Assembly (NCBI RefSeq): GCF_009601025.1
Contig: NZ_WIVE01000003.1
Coordinates: 56,990-120,989, forward strand
Reading direction: 5' to 3'
From: Roseospira navarrensis
GTDB taxonomy: Bacteria; Pseudomonadota; Alphaproteobacteria; Rhodospirillales; Rhodospirillaceae
Length of the DNA stretch: 64,000 nt
Made by a program: the position numbers and the translations under genes. Position 1 is the stretch's first letter; every line of letters begins with the position of its first letter. Under the pieces are notes generated by a model. The model did no database searches. It saw only the letters and a program-made list of their open reading frames with translations, and had not been told where the DNA came from. Shown here piece by piece: positions 63,066 to 64,000 of this stretch.

Positions 63066-63476
63066 GTGAAACTGCGCATCGATCTCGACGGAAAAACCTA
63101 TGACCTTGATGTGGAGGTCCTGGAGGAAGACCGGCCAGAGCAACGGCCCGGCTATCTGCCGCCGCACGCGCCGCCGATGACGGTGCGATCCTCGAAGGGG
63201 CCGGCGCCGGCCGGTGAGGGCGGGGGCGCCTCGGGCCCGGCGGACGAGGGGCCCGTGGACGAGGACAAGGTGTCCCGCAGCCCGCTCTCCGGCGTCGTCA
63301 ACCGGATCGCCGTCAAGCCCGGCCAGACGCTCAAGCAGGACGAGCTCATCATGGTTCTGGAGGCCATGAAGATGGAAACCAACGTGGTCGCCGGCCATCC
63401 GGGCACCGTCAAGGCGCTGCGCGTGGCGGAAGGCGACGGCGTCAAGGTCGGGCAAATCCTGATGGACTATGAGTGA
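63066..63476 (+). CDS. Transcarboxylase 1.3S biotin carrier subunit
   Basis: The 136-residue biotinyl protein starts MKLRIDLDGKTYDLDVEVLE, as in Propionibacterium 1.3S (KLKVTVNGTAYDVDV). A Pro/Gly-rich linker (about residues 30-65) follows, then the biotinyl domain with the modified Lys102 in LEAMKMETN. It swings carboxybiotin between the 12S and 5S subunits. The start codon is GTG, supported by AGGAG eight bases upstream. It is the last gene of the operon. No biotin carboxylase gene is nearby, as expected if the carboxyl group comes from methylmalonyl-CoA rather than bicarbonate. Confidence 0.92.
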   Translation: MKLRIDLDGKTYDLDVEVLEEDRPEQRPGYLPPHAPPMTVRSSKGPAPAGEGGGASGPADEGPVDEDKVSRSPLSGVVNRIAVKPGQTLKQDELIMVLEAMKMETNVVAGHPGTVKALRVAEGDGVKVGQILMDYE

Positions 63477-63483
63477 GACCGGC

Positions 63484-63508
63484 GGCGGATGAGGATGACT
63501 CATCCGCC
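63484..63508 (+). terminator. Hairpin after the transcarboxylase operon
   Basis: A perfect 10-bp stem (GGCGGATGAG / CTCATCCGCC) with a 5-base loop begins eight bases after the 1.3S stop. No U-tract follows. It matches the hairpin upstream of the operon at 59280-59304. Confidence 0.6.
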
Positions 63509-63566
63509 CCCGGCGCCCGACGGAGGCACACCAGACAAGACTTGGCACCTCACAGGCGGAGGTGTG

Positions 63567-63593
63567 CCGGACGGGGCTTGCAGCCCCGTCCGG
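63567..63593. repeat. Perfect 12-bp hairpin downstream of the transcarboxylase operon
   Basis: Arms CCGGACGGGGCT and AGCCCCGTCCGG flank a 3-base loop. An imperfect hairpin (GGCACCTC with GAGGTGTGCC, 63544-63568) abuts it on the left. No gene is visible in 63477-64000; this stretch is a series of such hairpins plus repeat copy C. Confidence 0.7.
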
Positions 63594-63721
63594 CCTCGCG
63601 GGTCGAAGCCCCCCCTCCGTCCAGGGCGCACAAGCCCTGCGAAACAAGGCGGCCTCCCAGTCCGAATACGCCCTCTGCGGCAGTAAAGGTGTACGGTGCA
63701 AGGGCGTGTGCCGGCTGCCCA

Positions 63722-63865
63722 GGGCTCCGAACCCGGATGACCGTTCTGTGACACTGATGGGGTCAAACCCGCCTCACGAGGTCCTTCGGTCGCCCCCGGC
63801 GACGCGTCGCGTCGCGGCAAAGGCGCGCGACCATCGGACCGATGGTCGCGGGGGCTCCCTCAGGA
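63722..63865. repeat. Dispersed intergenic repeat element, copy C (left part only)
   Basis: It starts with the exact 20-bp end of copy A (GGGCTCCGAACCCGGATGAC) and shares the middle section of copy B, with the hairpin GCGACCATCGG / CCGATGGTCGC. After CTCAGGA the match stops, so the right end seen in copies A and B is missing or replaced by the unrelated palindrome at 63904. Confidence 0.8.
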
Positions 63866-63903
63866 TTGTCTGTTTGATTTGTGGCATTGTGGAGATGCCG
63901 GGT

Positions 63904-63937
63904 TGCGGGGCCCCGGGTGGCCACCCGGGGCCCCGCA
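63904..63937. repeat. 34-bp perfect palindrome
   Basis: Every base from 63904 to 63937 pairs with its mirror position around the centre GGCC, with no loop. Sixteen of the 17 pairs on each side other than the ends are G-C rich, including runs of four G and four C. No U-tract follows on either strand, so a simple terminator is uncertain. Confidence 0.85.
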
Positions 63938-64000
63938 CCGGATCGTGTGATCGTCTCAGGATGGGGTCTTTGCCCGTTGTCATCGTGATCCGCGATCCGG

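Noticed and set aside
63774..63983. Minus-strand frame of 69 codons at the window end
   Set aside because: It runs through the 34-bp palindrome and repeat copy C, so it is better explained by those non-coding structures.

Overview
The window is very GC-rich, densely coded DNA with bacterial gene order. It reads as the chromosome of a motile, Gram-negative alphaproteobacterium, probably of the Rhodospirillales. The evidence is a glycerol ABC operon of the rhizobial glp type, a second glutamyl-tRNA synthetase (GltX2 type), SUF genes in the order rrf2-sufBCDS-DUF59-sufA, an L-ring flagellum with a DUF6468 gene after fliM, a bacteriophytochrome kinase and an exosortase/EpsI fusion. No rRNA, tRNA, CRISPR array, prophage or intact insertion sequence was seen. 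The genus cannot be fixed from this sequence.

Layout. 1-2.4 kb: end of a glycerol ABC transporter operon (ATPase end, two permeases, DUF2160 protein) without its binding protein. 2.4-7.1 kb: gltX, upp, a cupin, a small membrane protein and cysS. 7.3-11.3 kb: an exosortase cluster (polysaccharide-export lipoprotein, outer-membrane barrel, exosortase-EpsI). 11.3-17.3 kb: a PAS/PilZ chemoreceptor, parC, and a divergent Lrp regulator and LysE exporter pair. 17.3-21.5 kb: glgX and glgB. 22.0-29.5 kb: a DUF2934 protein and the SUF iron-sulfur operon behind a clear promoter and operator. 29.5-36.7 kb: a membrane protein, an amidase, a small unknown protein, a sulfotransferase/glycosyltransferase/deacetylase operon, and tolB without pal. 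36.8-40.9 kb: a sugar ABC transporter without ATPase, divergent from uronate dehydrogenase. 40.9-42 kb: a TetR regulator and PaaI thioesterase pair sharing a perfect 14-bp palindrome. 42.3-49 kb: a CHASE4-GGDEF-EAL protein, an SLC13 permease with TrkA-C domains, a 31-residue membrane peptide and gamma-glutamyltransferase. 49-58.8 kb: a bacteriophytochrome kinase and two divergent flagellar clusters (flgF-flgG-flgA-flgH leftward, fliL-fliM-DUF6468 rightward). 59.4-63.5 kb: a four-gene methylmalonyl-CoA:pyruvate transcarboxylase operon (5S, 12S, small subunit, 1.3S).

How the parts connect. Three proteins link signalling to motility or the surface: a PilZ chemoreceptor, a GGDEF-EAL enzyme that could set c-di-GMP, and a phytochrome kinase next to flagellar genes. 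The envelope genes (exosortase cluster, sulfotransferase operon, TolB) suggest an elaborate cell surface. The transcarboxylase ties propionyl-CoA/methylmalonyl-CoA to pyruvate/oxaloacetate, and glgB/glgX to glycogen.

The most interesting non-coding feature is a set of dispersed, hairpin-rich intergenic elements (4981-5172, 28909-29011, 44617-44816, 58887-59134, 63722-63865). They share a core in which one stem differs in sequence from copy to copy but stays perfectly paired. Short in-register tandem repeats also lie at the 5' end of gltX and in two flagellar spacers.
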